Below, in pieces: positions 27,534-36,358 of a DNA stretch of 64,000 nucleotides. The notes under the pieces are model-generated. The model did no database searches. It was not told where the DNA came from and saw only the letters and a program-made list of their open reading frames with translations. Made by a program: the position numbers and the translations under genes. Position 1 is the first letter of the stretch; every line of letters starts with the position of its first letter. Source of the stretch: Phormidium tanganyikae FI6-MK23 (GTDB taxonomy: Bacteria; Cyanobacteriota; Cyanobacteriia; Leptolyngbyales; Leptolyngbyaceae); the NCBI GenBank assembly GCA_019359175.1, contig JAHHHU010000005.1:62001-126000 (forward strand), written 5' to 3'.

Positions 27534-28907
27534 TCATCGGATTATAAGCTGATCAAGATTTAACCAGTTTCGACTTCCTTTAGATTGATTGAAAATAATA
27601 GAAATCGTGTTGTTTCCGGCTTTCAGCGCAACATTTGGAATCGTGGTGGTGTTCCAAACCGTCCAGTTTCCTGTTCCCGCAAAGATCTGAGCATTGACGA
27701 TCGCGCGACCGTTCACAAAGATAAATCGAGTGGCGTTTCCGGCAGCGGCAGCATAGCGCAGAATCAGATCAAATCGTCCCGCATTTGGCAGCGTGAAATT
27801 GAAGTCAACCCACTGCTCGTCTCGGTTCCAGCCTGCAATATAGCCTGCTCCTTCATACCCAGCGTAAACAGCTTCAAGGACTAAATTGTGCAATGTTGCA
27901 GTTTCAGCTTGCAGAATAATCGGGGTTCGACTTGCAACGATCGAAGCATTCAAGGCATCCATCGCGGCACTTTGACGAGCGGCATCGGGTTGATCAAACT
28001 TCTGCGCCCAACATAACCCAAACTGATTTTTAGGATTGCGGCACTGTGCCCAAATCGAATCCGCATTACGAAGAATAAAATCTCGATACGAAAGCTTGTT
28101 CACGGTGCGGTAAAGGTCGGATAGGTTCCGCATAAAAATCCCTTTGAATTGCGGCCCATCCAGTCCGCAGTTGGGTTCACACAGTTCGCGTAGAATCCCA
28201 TTCGGGGCGAGTATTTTTGTCGCTGCATCTGCGATCGATTGCGCTACCGTCAACAGAGATCGATCATTCGTACATTGCGATAGATCAATCAGCGCACCCA
28301 AAATCACGCCTTGATTGTATGTCCAAGTCGGCTGACCGTTATTTTTACACTGATTGTCTAAACCATCGTTGATCAAATTGGTTTGATTGATCATTCCGGT
28401 TTTGCGGAACCAAGTCCAGGTTCGATTTGCCCAATCGAGGTATCGCTGATCCCGCGTTCTGAGAAACAGCCGAGCCGCGATCGCTAAAAACAACTCATTC
28501 GCGATCGCGTTTTTATACTTGTGTTCTTTGTTCCACCAAATTCCACCGCCACAAGTGTTGTCCCACCCTTTCGTCATATCGTTGAAAATAACTCTCGACA
28601 TATCCAAATAGCGTGTTTCCCCAGTGAGATCAAATGCTTTGATCCAAGTTAGCGCCCACCATCCTTCATCGTCGTAAAACTCATTTAAGAAATTGTTGCG
28701 CTTATTCTTCTCAAACGTATTAAAAATATTAGTTCGATACGTGAGCGAATCGGTGAAAGTGCAGTAATCGATCGTAGTTTCTAATACGTTGGCACTATTC
28801 CACCAGCCTGTGGTGTTCCATAATCCGGTTGCGGTGTTGTAGAACGTCTGTAGCGTTGCCATTCCCGCATCTGCTCGTTCACGATAAGTTGCAGCACACA
28901 TTTGCAT
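27534..28907 (-). CDS. GH76 alpha-1,6-mannanase-like glycoside hydrolase with C-terminal CBM
   Basis: This 457-residue protein has a GH76 (alpha/alpha)6 catalytic domain (about 1-320) with the paired-acid motif YDDEGWWALTWIKAFDLTG, and CGGGIWWN...YKNAIANELF. It ends in a CBM6/CBM35-like beta-sandwich (about 325-457: ILQAETATL...YAGYEGAGYIAGW...WVDFNFTLPNAGRFDL). GH76 enzymes cut alpha-1,6-mannan backbones and are mostly from fungi, Bacteroidetes and Actinobacteria. No signal peptide is visible after the chosen ATG. It is divergent from the esterase gene. Confidence 0.82.
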   Translation of the reverse strand: MQMCAATYRERADAGMATLQTFYNTATGLWNTTGWWNSANVLETTIDYCTFTDSLTYRTNIFNTFEKNKRNNFLNEFYDDEGWWALTWIKAFDLTGETRYLDMSRVIFNDMTKGWDNTCGGGIWWNKEHKYKNAIANELFLAIAARLFLRTRDQRYLDWANRTWTWFRKTGMINQTNLINDGLDNQCKNNGQPTWTYNQGVILGALIDLSQCTNDRSLLTVAQSIADAATKILAPNGILRELCEPNCGLDGPQFKGIFMRNLSDLYRTVNKLSYRDFILRNADSIWAQCRNPKNQFGLCWAQKFDQPDAARQSAAMDALNASIVASRTPIILQAETATLHNLVLEAVYAGYEGAGYIAGWNRDEQWVDFNFTLPNAGRFDLILRYAAAAGNATRFIFVNGRAIVNAQIFAGTGNWTVWNTTTIPNVALKAGNNTISIIFNQSKGSRNWLNLDQLIIR

Positions 28908-29095
28908 TTTCCAGTCACATTACTGTGTGTTATAGCGCAATCAATTAGATTTGCTCTTCCCCCACCGAGAAAACTGTTACGATTGTCCTCTTCATTCACA
29001 CCGGAAACATCCTGAAAAAAGCGATCTTGGAATACGCTCCCAGATTGAAACTTTAGAGTACAGTATTCAAGGCAAGTGCTTGTTCACTTTTACAC

Positions 29096-30049
29096 ATGCC
29101 ACTCACATTTAAGCCCAAGCGGAAGCATCTCCGAAAGCCAGTTTTAATCTTGAGTGCGATCGTTCTAAGCGCGATCGCGGCAGGTACGTACTGGTATGTC
29201 TTTGTACTAGGTGCACCTCAACTTGATGCGCCCCCCATCGAAGAAGTTGCAGGACTGAATTTTCAGGTCAAAAGCTTCTACAGTGAGGCAATGGCGCAGC
29301 AGCGACAATACGGAGTGATTTTGCCGCCTGGATACGAAAAACATCCGAAACGCCGCTATCCGGTGATCTTCTTGCTACACGGTGGGCATGGAGATGAGCG
29401 CGACTACTACGAAAAAGCAGCGATCACCACAACACTGAAAAATTTATATCGAGATAAAAAGCTTCCTGCCGCGCTGATTGTCATGGCAGATGGGAACGAC
29501 GATCGTGGAACTAGCCCCTTCTGGGATTCGGATTACTTCGATGGTGAGCACGGCAAAGTTGCGACTTACATCGGCTTAGATTTGGTCAAAGAAGTCAAGC
29601 AGCAGTATCGCACGATCGAGGATTCTCACTATTGGGCGATGGGTGGCTTATCCTCTGGCGCATGGGGCGCATTCAATATCGGGCTACGGCATTTAGAGCG
29701 GTTTACCATCTTTTTCAGCCATACCGGGTATTTCATTGATAACAGCGGCGCACAAAACAGCCCGCAGAGTTTCGTTCAACAAATCCCGATCGACGATCGC
29801 CAGCGCATTCGAGCCTATTTAGATGCTGGAGAAGCTGATGAGAAATATCTGGATGCGACGCGCGATTTTCACAATGTGTTAAACCGTTTAGGAATCTATA
29901 ACGAATTCTATGTATTTCCGGGTGGACACGGAATCGTTGGACAAAATGTGGGTTGGAATTATTGGAGAACTCATCTAGCGGATTCGCTGAGTTTTGTAGG
30001 TCGCCAATTCCGCCACGTTCAAGAGCAGAAAAAACATCGACACTTTTGA
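29096..30049 (+). CDS. Membrane-anchored esterase (esterase D/feruloyl-esterase-like)
   Basis: This 317-residue protein has an N-terminal signal anchor (LILSAIVLSAIAAGTYWYVFVLG) and an esterase fold: YGVILPPGYE...YPVIFLLHGGHGDERDYYEKA, the nucleophile elbow GGLSSGAWGA, and a C-terminal His in FPGGHGIVG. The oxyanion HGGHGD and the catalytic elements are intact. It likely acts outside the cytoplasmic membrane. It overlaps no gene but ends only 5 bp before the MprF-like gene, so the two are probably co-transcribed. Confidence 0.85.
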   Translation: MPLTFKPKRKHLRKPVLILSAIVLSAIAAGTYWYVFVLGAPQLDAPPIEEVAGLNFQVKSFYSEAMAQQRQYGVILPPGYEKHPKRRYPVIFLLHGGHGDERDYYEKAAITTTLKNLYRDKKLPAALIVMADGNDDRGTSPFWDSDYFDGEHGKVATYIGLDLVKEVKQQYRTIEDSHYWAMGGLSSGAWGAFNIGLRHLERFTIFFSHTGYFIDNSGAQNSPQSFVQQIPIDDRQRIRAYLDAGEADEKYLDATRDFHNVLNRLGIYNEFYVFPGGHGIVGQNVGWNYWRTHLADSLSFVGRQFRHVQEQKKHRHF

Positions 30050-30054
30050 GCCTC

Positions 30055-31791
30055 ATGCAGCAGTCACCTCCTCCCAAACTCGGCTGGAATCGCAAACGTC
30101 TAGAAAGCCTCGATCGTCAAACGCGCATCGGGGTTTGGTCAGCCGCCATCTTGACAGGCGTGATGGGGATCGTCAATTTATGGTCTGCCGTAGCTCCCAG
30201 TTTTCCAGACCGAACGGCTTGGTTAAAGCACTTCTTTCCGTTCTCGGTACGGGTTGGCGGTCATTTATTCGCAGCACTCGCAGGATTCATCTTACTGACT
30301 CTTGCAGCGAATCTACTTCGACGCAAGCGGATTGCTTGGTATATTACTGTTGCGTTACTAATCGTATCGATTCTCAGTCATTTGATCAAAGGCTTCGACA
30401 TTGAAGAAAGTGTTCTTGCGACTGTTCTATTAATTCAGCTATTCGTATTGCGAAAAGCCTATACCGCGCAATCCGATCGACCTTCGATCGCACAAGGAAT
30501 TCGTGTTTCAATCGCAGCGATTTTATTCACTTTGGCGTATGGCACGATCGGGTTTTATGTTCTCGATGGCTACTTCAACGTCAACGGACAGCCCGTAAAC
30601 TTTAGCTTCACTGAATCAGTTTGGCAGACGTTAGCAATGTTTTTCACGGCAGATAATGCAGGATTAGAGCCGAGAAGACGCTATGCAGAATTCTTTGCAA
30701 ATTCGATTTACGCAGTCGGTACGACCACGATGACGTATGCGTTATTTATGCTGTTGCGTCCAGTGTTGCTGCGCGGCGATCCAGCGACATTGCACGATCG
30801 CAAAAAAGCGCGTCAGATCATTGATGAGTTTGGCAAAACTTCACTCGCTCGATTGTCGCTGCTTCCCGATAAGTCCTATTTCTTCAGTCCGTCCGGGAAA
30901 AGCGTGATCGCGTATGTTGCCAAAGGTCGAGCCGCGCTCGCGCTCGGCGATCCGATCGGGCATCTAGACGATCAGAAAGAAGCGATCGTGAGCTTTCAGC
31001 AATTTTGCAATCAAAACGATTGGTTTCCGACGTTTTACGAAGTTCTACCCGACACGCTGCCGCTTTATCGATCGTTGGGCTATCGTTGGGCGCAGATCGG
31101 CGAAGAAGCGATCATTGACTTACACACCTTCAACCTCAAAGGCAAAGCAAATCAAGACTTTAGAACTGCGATCAACAAGCTCACGAAAGCAGGGTATCGG
31201 CTGCAAGTTTATGAACCGCCGATCGACGATGGATTGATTACGCGATTGAAGCCTATCAGTGATGAATGGCTGCAATCGAAACAAGGATCAGAAAAGCAGT
31301 TTTCGATCGGATGGTTCGATCGAGAATATTTGAGCGGCTGTCACATCGCGGTCATCTACAATGCGAACGGAAAAATCATTGCATTCTCAAATCTGCTATC
31401 AGGCTACAACCGCAAGGAGGTCACAGTCGATTTGATGCGCCATCTCGACGATGCGGAGAAAGGCACAATGGACTATCTATTCGCTTCGATGATGCAGCAC
31501 TTTCAGCAAGCAGGATACGACAGTTTCAACTTCAGCCTATCGCCGCTCGCGGGTGTGGGTGAGGCTTCTGATTCTCTGCGGGTTGAGAAAGGATTGCATT
31601 ACTTTTTCGAGCATCTCAATCAGTTCTACAACTTCAAAGGACTGCACCAGTTTAAAGAGAAGTTTCGTCCGCGCTGGGAGCCTCGCTATTTGGTTTATCC
31701 GAGTTTAACGGTATTGCCTGATATTGCGGTAGGGTTGGTTCGAGCGGATTCGGGCGATCGCTTACTCGACTATTTGAAACCTGATAGTTAA
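30055..31791 (+). CDS. MprF-like membrane protein with DUF2156 (lysyl-PG synthase-type) domain
   Basis: From ATG 30055 this is 578 residues: six to seven membrane segments (about 25-260), then a cytosolic DUF2156 double-GNAT domain (about 270-565) with SYFFSPSGKSVIAYVAKGRAALALGDPIG, FYEVLPDTLPLYRSLGYRWAQIGEEAIIDL and VDLMRHLDDAEKGTMDYLF. That is the MprF layout. MprF enzymes transfer an amino acid from tRNA to phosphatidylglycerol. The membrane part is shorter than in full flippases, so synthase activity is more likely than flipping. The in-frame start at 29953 lies within the esterase and is rejected. Confidence 0.85.
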   Translation: MQQSPPPKLGWNRKRLESLDRQTRIGVWSAAILTGVMGIVNLWSAVAPSFPDRTAWLKHFFPFSVRVGGHLFAALAGFILLTLAANLLRRKRIAWYITVALLIVSILSHLIKGFDIEESVLATVLLIQLFVLRKAYTAQSDRPSIAQGIRVSIAAILFTLAYGTIGFYVLDGYFNVNGQPVNFSFTESVWQTLAMFFTADNAGLEPRRRYAEFFANSIYAVGTTTMTYALFMLLRPVLLRGDPATLHDRKKARQIIDEFGKTSLARLSLLPDKSYFFSPSGKSVIAYVAKGRAALALGDPIGHLDDQKEAIVSFQQFCNQNDWFPTFYEVLPDTLPLYRSLGYRWAQIGEEAIIDLHTFNLKGKANQDFRTAINKLTKAGYRLQVYEPPIDDGLITRLKPISDEWLQSKQGSEKQFSIGWFDREYLSGCHIAVIYNANGKIIAFSNLLSGYNRKEVTVDLMRHLDDAEKGTMDYLFASMMQHFQQAGYDSFNFSLSPLAGVGEASDSLRVEKGLHYFFEHLNQFYNFKGLHQFKEKFRPRWEPRYLVYPSLTVLPDIAVGLVRADSGDRLLDYLKPDS

Positions 31792-31815
31792 ATTTGCTTC
31801 AGCATTGCCAGATTC

Positions 31816-32715
31816 ATGAGTCAAATTCCCTTTGATCAGCTTTCAAAACAGTATTTAGAAGAGTTTCTATCGCCGTTGGGAGAAGTCAAGCGGAGCCTAG
31901 AAATTCCTGGTGAGTCGAAGTTTGTCGATATCTATTTCGCGCCAACTGTGAAAACAACGATCGATGATCTTGGCATATTAGGGCGAATGGTTCAAACCTC
32001 GTGCTTACTAGAACCGTATCGTAATGCTCCCCGACGTGCAGAACTCCGCTCTTGTCTGCTCAAACTGTTCTGGCTGCAAGAAGACGATCGCCGCAAAGCC
32101 AAATCAGAAAATCGCACACTTCCTGATTTAGAGCTGCCGCAACTGTGGATTCTAGCAGCGACAACGCATCAGCCTGTGATTCAAGAAGTGGGGGGATACC
32201 TTGATCGAGCATGGCTTCCGGGCATCTACTTTTTACCGAAGCTCTTTAGAAGTGCGATCGTTGCAATTGATCAGCTACCAGAAACAGAAGAAACACTTTG
32301 GTTGCGAATCTTAGGAAGAGATGAAACGCAAGCACGAGCCGTTCAAGAAGTGTTAGCGCTTCCTCAAAATCATCCTCGTCGAAATAACATCTTACAACTG
32401 CTGGCAAATTGGAAAGTTAAAATTGAGCTAGGCGAGATTGAAGGTTTTTCTCAACAGGAGGTACTAATGACCTTTTCACAGGCGTTTTTAGAATGGGAAC
32501 AAGTGACCCGACAAGAGGGACGACAAGAGGGACGACAAGAGGGACAAAGCGCGTTAATTCTCCGTCTCTTAACTCGGCAAGTTGGAAACCTATCGGATGA
32601 AGCGCGATCGCAAATTAACGCCCTCTCGATCGAACAACTCGAATCCTTAGCAGATGCTTTACTGGACTTTTCCACTCCGCGCGATTTAGAAATTTGGCTC
32701 TCGAATCATGGTTAG
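31816..32715 (+). CDS. DUF4351/Rpn-like protein with EGRQ repeat
   Basis: This 299-residue protein has an N-terminal segment with EIPGESKFVDIYFAP, resembling the PD-(D/E)XK-like cores of Rpn/YhgA-type proteins, a helical middle, a short tandem repeat RQEGRQEGRQEGQ (codons about 32509-32545), and a C-terminal DUF4351 helix pair (LILRLLTRQVGNLSDEARSQINALSIEQLESLADALLDF). Such genes are numerous and mobile in cyanobacteria and some promote recombination. It lies beside an IS remnant. Confidence 0.8.
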   Translation: MSQIPFDQLSKQYLEEFLSPLGEVKRSLEIPGESKFVDIYFAPTVKTTIDDLGILGRMVQTSCLLEPYRNAPRRAELRSCLLKLFWLQEDDRRKAKSENRTLPDLELPQLWILAATTHQPVIQEVGGYLDRAWLPGIYFLPKLFRSAIVAIDQLPETEETLWLRILGRDETQARAVQEVLALPQNHPRRNNILQLLANWKVKIELGEIEGFSQQEVLMTFSQAFLEWEQVTRQEGRQEGRQEGQSALILRLLTRQVGNLSDEARSQINALSIEQLESLADALLDFSTPRDLEIWLSNHG

Positions 32716-32739
32716 TTGTAATTTCAGATTGAGTTATCG

Positions 32740-33530
32740 CACAGAGTAGACCTCCTGCACGAATCAGATTGGATGAGTCAGTTCATCGTTGAGTAAGCCT
32801 GCAATCAAGTTAAAGCGTAGCCCGAAACGCCTGCTTCGGTTGCGATAGCGCTCCGACAAGATGCGAAACACCTTGAGTTTGCGAATCGTATGTTCGACCG
32901 TGATTCGGACCTGTGCCAACTGTTGGTTATATTGCCGTTCCTGCTTGGACAATTTGCGGCGTTTGGACTTCTTATACGGGGTGCAACCGTGAACCTGAAG
33001 TTTGGCGAGACCTTGATAGCCTCGGTCTGCCACCCACAATTGCTCAACCTGCATCGGCAGAACGGAGTCCTTGAAGATGCGAAAATCATGTCGTCGTCCT
33101 TTGGGCAGTACAGACAATCAGCCCACTGAGATAGTCCACGACCAGTTGCCCTTTCAGCGTGTGGCAGTGTTGCTTCCCGCTGTAGTAGGCACGTTGTTTT
33201 TTTGGGGGCGTTCTATCGGACTTTCGGTCACATCAATCAGAAGGATGCTCGATTGCGAACTCGGTGACTTCAGTTCTTTCTTGCCGGGTAACCGGAACTC
33301 ACCCGACTGAATTAGGATGTTCTCGACCTTTCGCACCATTCGCCCGGCGGTCGTTTCATGGATGCCCCAACTCTGTCCAATATGAAACTGGCGCTCAATC
33401 CTGAAGGAGGGTTTCCCTCCGTAGGGAATTGAGTAAGACAGTCCGATATTCTCGCCAATACTCCATTGCAATCAGCAGTTGGTCTTCCACACTGAACTTG
33501 CCTTGTCCGCTCGCGATTATTTTCGGCTTG
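32740..33530 (-). mobile_element. Degenerate IS5-type insertion sequence (frameshifted DDE transposase)
   Basis: Minus-strand pieces read in order as one IS5-like DDE_4 transposase: SVEDQLLIAMEYWREYRT; FHIGQSWGIHETTAGRMVRK, FRLPGKKELKSPS, LIDVTESPIERPQK; YYSGKQHCHTLKGQLVVDYL, IVCTA; then GRRHDFRIFKDS, ADRGYQGL, VEHTIRKLKVFRIL. The frame breaks at least three times: at a 40-bp palindrome (33394-33433), at an A7 run near 33200 and near 33100. No matching terminal repeats were found. The 5' side abuts mrpG sequence at about 33510-33540, so the element is truncated and inactive. Confidence 0.85.
33394..33433. repeat. 40-bp imperfect palindrome inside the transposase frame
   Basis: CTCAAT...ATTGAG arms (33394-33411 and 33415-33433) surround a TTT loop, with GGAGGG/CCCTCC at the centre. 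The arms match except at the middle positions. It sits between the codons for the conserved EYWREYRT and FHIGQSW blocks, which are only about one residue apart in intact relatives, so it is an insertion rather than part of the gene. Confidence 0.65.
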
Positions 33531-33665
33531 CTGCTGCAACGTCCGAGAGAATTCCCGTTGCTTTTACTAGCAATTCTGTCGTTAGCGCTCTGGAACACGA
33601 TGCTGGGGTATGTGCTGGCAAACTGTTCGAGTCGTCAGATCATGCGGAGGAACAGTGATGGATAG
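33510..33665 (+). pseudogene. mrpG: C-terminal remnant of Mrp antiporter subunit G
   Basis: The plus frame reads IIFGLLLQRPREFPLLLLAI, LSLALWNTMLGYVLANCSSR then a stop. This resembles the C-terminal membrane segment of cyanobacterial MrpG/MnhG. The N-terminal two thirds are missing where the IS remnant begins. It overlaps the next gene start by a few bases, as expected in an intact mrp operon. Identification rests on this short segment plus context. Confidence 0.5.
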
Positions 33666-34194
33666 TTACCTTTATGTGATGACTGCGCTGTTACCGATCG
33701 CGGCATCAATGGTTGTGTTTCAGGTGAATCCTTATCATGCGTTAGTGATTGGCGGGATTTTGGGTGCGATCGCGGCTTTAGTCTACACGGTTCTGGGGGC
33801 GGCAGATGTCGCCTTAACGGAAGCATTAGTTGGAACGTTGTTAGCCATTACGCTCTATGCAGTGGCGGTACGATCGTCGCTTGTTTTTCGATTAGGCGTT
33901 GTCGATGAAACGGATACGACCGAGCAGTTTCAAGAAGTCAGGGAGAAGCTACGCCAAATTTTTAGTCAGTGGCATCTGCGGGTCGAATTGGTGCTGTATC
34001 CAAGTCATGAGGATTTACAGCAAGCCCTGATTCACAAAGAAATTCATGCAACTTGTGTGTGATCGACGGATTCTTCAGCGATCTCTTATCACACTACGAC
34101 TCGACTTCAACGCCTGTATGAAATCCTGCGGCCGGAACTCGGATTAACCGATGTGAGCTATGTCAATCCGACTCAGTTAGAGGTGCAGCTATGA
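33658..34194 (+). pseudogene. DUF4040/MrpA-like antiporter subunit, internally frameshifted
   Basis: It starts ATG 33658 with GGAGG seven bases upstream. The first 134 codons give a three-helix DUF4040 membrane domain (GGILGAIAALVYTVLGAADVALTEALVGTLLAITLYAVAVR) and a soluble tail ...HKEIHATCV, then TGA (34060-34062). Shifting at a (TG)4 run gives VIDGFFSDLLSHY; shifting again about 40 bases later gives TRLQRLYEILRPELGL...PTQLEVQL, ending in TGA that overlaps the mrpB ATG (ATGA). The two shifts cancel, but the stop between them breaks the frame. A sequencing error is possible. Confidence 0.75.
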
Positions 34195-34850
34195 AATGGG
34201 TTTACATTGCAGCAGGGATTGTGTTCTATCTCAAAATGGTGTTGCTGTCAGACCCAGCGCCGGAGTTGTCGTTCTCGATCGTAGATGCCGTTTTGAAAGA
34301 TAGCGGTGTGCCGAATGTGGTTTCGGGGATTATCCTTCGCAATCGGCTGTATGACACGATTCTTGAGGTGATTGTATTTACGATCGCCATCATGGGTGCA
34401 AGCTATCTTCTCGCAAATGAACGTCCTTTAAGCAAAGTGCATCAATTTACTGATGAAACATCGATTTTGCTGGCTCGGTTAGGGGCAACGATTTCAGCAT
34501 TAGTTGGGATTGAGCTTGCGATCCGGGGTCATCTGAGTCCGGGAGGTGGATTTGCAGCAGGAGTGGCAGGCGGAACTGCGATCGGGCTTGTTGCAATGAC
34601 TTCCTCACCAGAATGGATGCAGCAGGTTTATCAACGCTGGAAGGCTGCAATCTGGGAAAAGATATCGGTGTTAGTGTTTATCGTACTGTCGATGGTCACA
34701 CTAGCGGGATTCGAGCTGCCACATGGACAATTAGGAGAGCTTTTTAGTGGCGGAATTTTGCCGATTCTAAATATCTTAGTTGCAATCAAGGTCGCATTGG
34801 GATCATGGGCGGTGATCTTAGTGTTTATTCGCTATCGAGGCTTGTTGTAG
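34191..34850 (+). CDS. mrpB: MnhB/MrpB-type Na+/H+ antiporter subunit
   Basis: This 219-residue membrane protein has an N-terminal half with PNVVSGIILRNRLYDTILEVIVFTIAIMGASYLL and a C-terminal MnhB domain (TISALVGIELAIRGHLSPGGGFAAGVAGGTAIGL). The HLSPGGGFAAG loop is the MnhB signature. It starts at the ATGA overlap with the DUF4040 gene. Mrp complexes need all subunits; the C, D, E, F and most of G genes are absent here, so this protein is probably orphaned. Confidence 0.88.
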   Translation: MKWVYIAAGIVFYLKMVLLSDPAPELSFSIVDAVLKDSGVPNVVSGIILRNRLYDTILEVIVFTIAIMGASYLLANERPLSKVHQFTDETSILLARLGATISALVGIELAIRGHLSPGGGFAAGVAGGTAIGLVAMTSSPEWMQQVYQRWKAAIWEKISVLVFIVLSMVTLAGFELPHGQLGELFSGGILPILNILVAIKVALGSWAVILVFIRYRGLL

Positions 34851-34862
34851 AGAGTGCAAAAC

Positions 34863-36146
34863 TCAATGACTGGTGTAATAGTTGCGTGTACCTTTAGCAT
34901 CGATCGCTTCTCCCAATCGTTGCATCGCATGAACATAGGCGGCAGTTCGCACCGAAGTGGATAGCTCCTGCGCGATCGACCAAATCCGCTCCGTTTCCTC
35001 AAGCATCTTGCGCTGAAGCGTTTGATTCACCTCGTCTAATGTCCAGTACAATCCATTGCGATTCTGTACCCATTCAAAATAGCTCACCGTCACACCGCCC
35101 GCATTCACTAAGATATCTGGGAACACATAGATCCCTTTTTTCTCCAAAATCGCATCTGCGCTGGATGTAATCGGCCCGTTTGCAAGTTCAAAAATTAGCT
35201 TTGCTTTGATGTTGTTTGCATTCACTTCTGTGATCTGATTTTCTAACGCAGCAGGTAACAGAATATCTACTTCAAGCTCAAGCAGTTCCTCGTTACTCAG
35301 GCGATCGTGATCTGCAATATTACAAACACTCCCTTCACAATAAACTGCTTGAATCTCACGAGTCGAATTCTTATGTTGGCGAATACTCGGAATATCTAGC
35401 CCAGATTTAGAATAAATTGCACCTTTGGAATCGCTCACCGCAACGACTTTATATCCAGCGCGATACAGCAATTCCGCGATCGTTGCGCCCGCATTCCCAA
35501 ATCCTTGAACCGCTACCGTTGTTTCCTGCGGCTTCATTTCAAACTTTGGCAGCATTGTCTTAATCACAAATAAGGCTCCTGTCGCTGTCGCAGCATCGCG
35601 CCCCAAACTTCCACCCATCGCGATCGGCTTTCCAGTAACAACGCCCAGTGTATTCTGCCGCCGAATGATACTGTACTGATCCATCATCCAGCCCATTACC
35701 ATCGCGTTAGTGTAAACATCAGGAGCCAGAATGTCTACATCAGGCCCGATAAAATCCGCGATCGCATCAATATACCCTCGGCTCAATCGCTCTAACTCAA
35801 GGCGCGATAGCGCTTTGGGGTTCACCGCAATTCCGCCCTTCGCTCCCCCAAACGGCAAGTTTAACGCCGCACACTTAAACGTCATCCAAAACGCCAGCGA
35901 TTGCACCTCATCCAGCGTCACATTTGGATGATACCGAACGCCCCCTTTTCCCGCCCCGCGCGAATCGTCGTACCGCACCCGATACCCTTGAAACACCTTC
36001 AGCGACCCATCATCCATCCGCACCGGGATCGAAACCGAAAGCGAGGATTTAGCATACTTCAAAGACTCGATCGCATCTTCAGAAAGCGTCGTGTATTTCA
36101 AGGCTTGCTGCAATCGCTGTGAGGCATCCGCAAATAACGAAGACAT
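34863..36146 (-). CDS. gdhA: Glu/Leu/Phe/Val dehydrogenase (NAD(P)-glutamate dehydrogenase type)
   Basis: This 427-residue protein has the substrate-binding lysines in GAGKGGVRYHP and FGGAKGGIAVNP, catalytic Asp in DVLAPDVYTNAMVMGW-type context (here VDILAPDVYTNAM), and the Rossmann motif VQGFGNAGATIAELL. It most resembles cyanobacterial glutamate dehydrogenase, which interconverts glutamate and 2-oxoglutarate, though leucine or phenylalanine specificity cannot be excluded. ATG 36146 has TCGGAG upstream; a longer reading to 36239 is not needed. Confidence 0.88.
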   Translation of the reverse strand: MSSLFADASQRLQQALKYTTLSEDAIESLKYAKSSLSVSIPVRMDDGSLKVFQGYRVRYDDSRGAGKGGVRYHPNVTLDEVQSLAFWMTFKCAALNLPFGGAKGGIAVNPKALSRLELERLSRGYIDAIADFIGPDVDILAPDVYTNAMVMGWMMDQYSIIRRQNTLGVVTGKPIAMGGSLGRDAATATGALFVIKTMLPKFEMKPQETTVAVQGFGNAGATIAELLYRAGYKVVAVSDSKGAIYSKSGLDIPSIRQHKNSTREIQAVYCEGSVCNIADHDRLSNEELLELEVDILLPAALENQITEVNANNIKAKLIFELANGPITSSADAILEKKGIYVFPDILVNAGGVTVSYFEWVQNRNGLYWTLDEVNQTLQRKMLEETERIWSIAQELSTSVRTAAYVHAMQRLGEAIDAKGTRNYYTSH

Positions 36147-36358
36147 ACCGAACTCCGAAAAAGTTACTGTCAACTTATCAAGATTCAGTATCACTCCACA
36201 CCATTTCGATGCAGAAATTAACTGTGCAGATAAAAGCACAATTAAGAATTAACTTCGATCGTAAAATTCTGCAATGCTTTATGTCATTGCTGCCAAGCTG
36301 TCTCTTTACAAATTTTGCAATTGATAGACTATGCAGTAGATTCCTAGGAGTAAAGAAT

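Noticed and set aside
33194-33205. Programmed frameshifting at the A7 run of the transposase
   Set aside because: Several other frame breaks and an inserted palindrome in the same gene make decay the better explanation.
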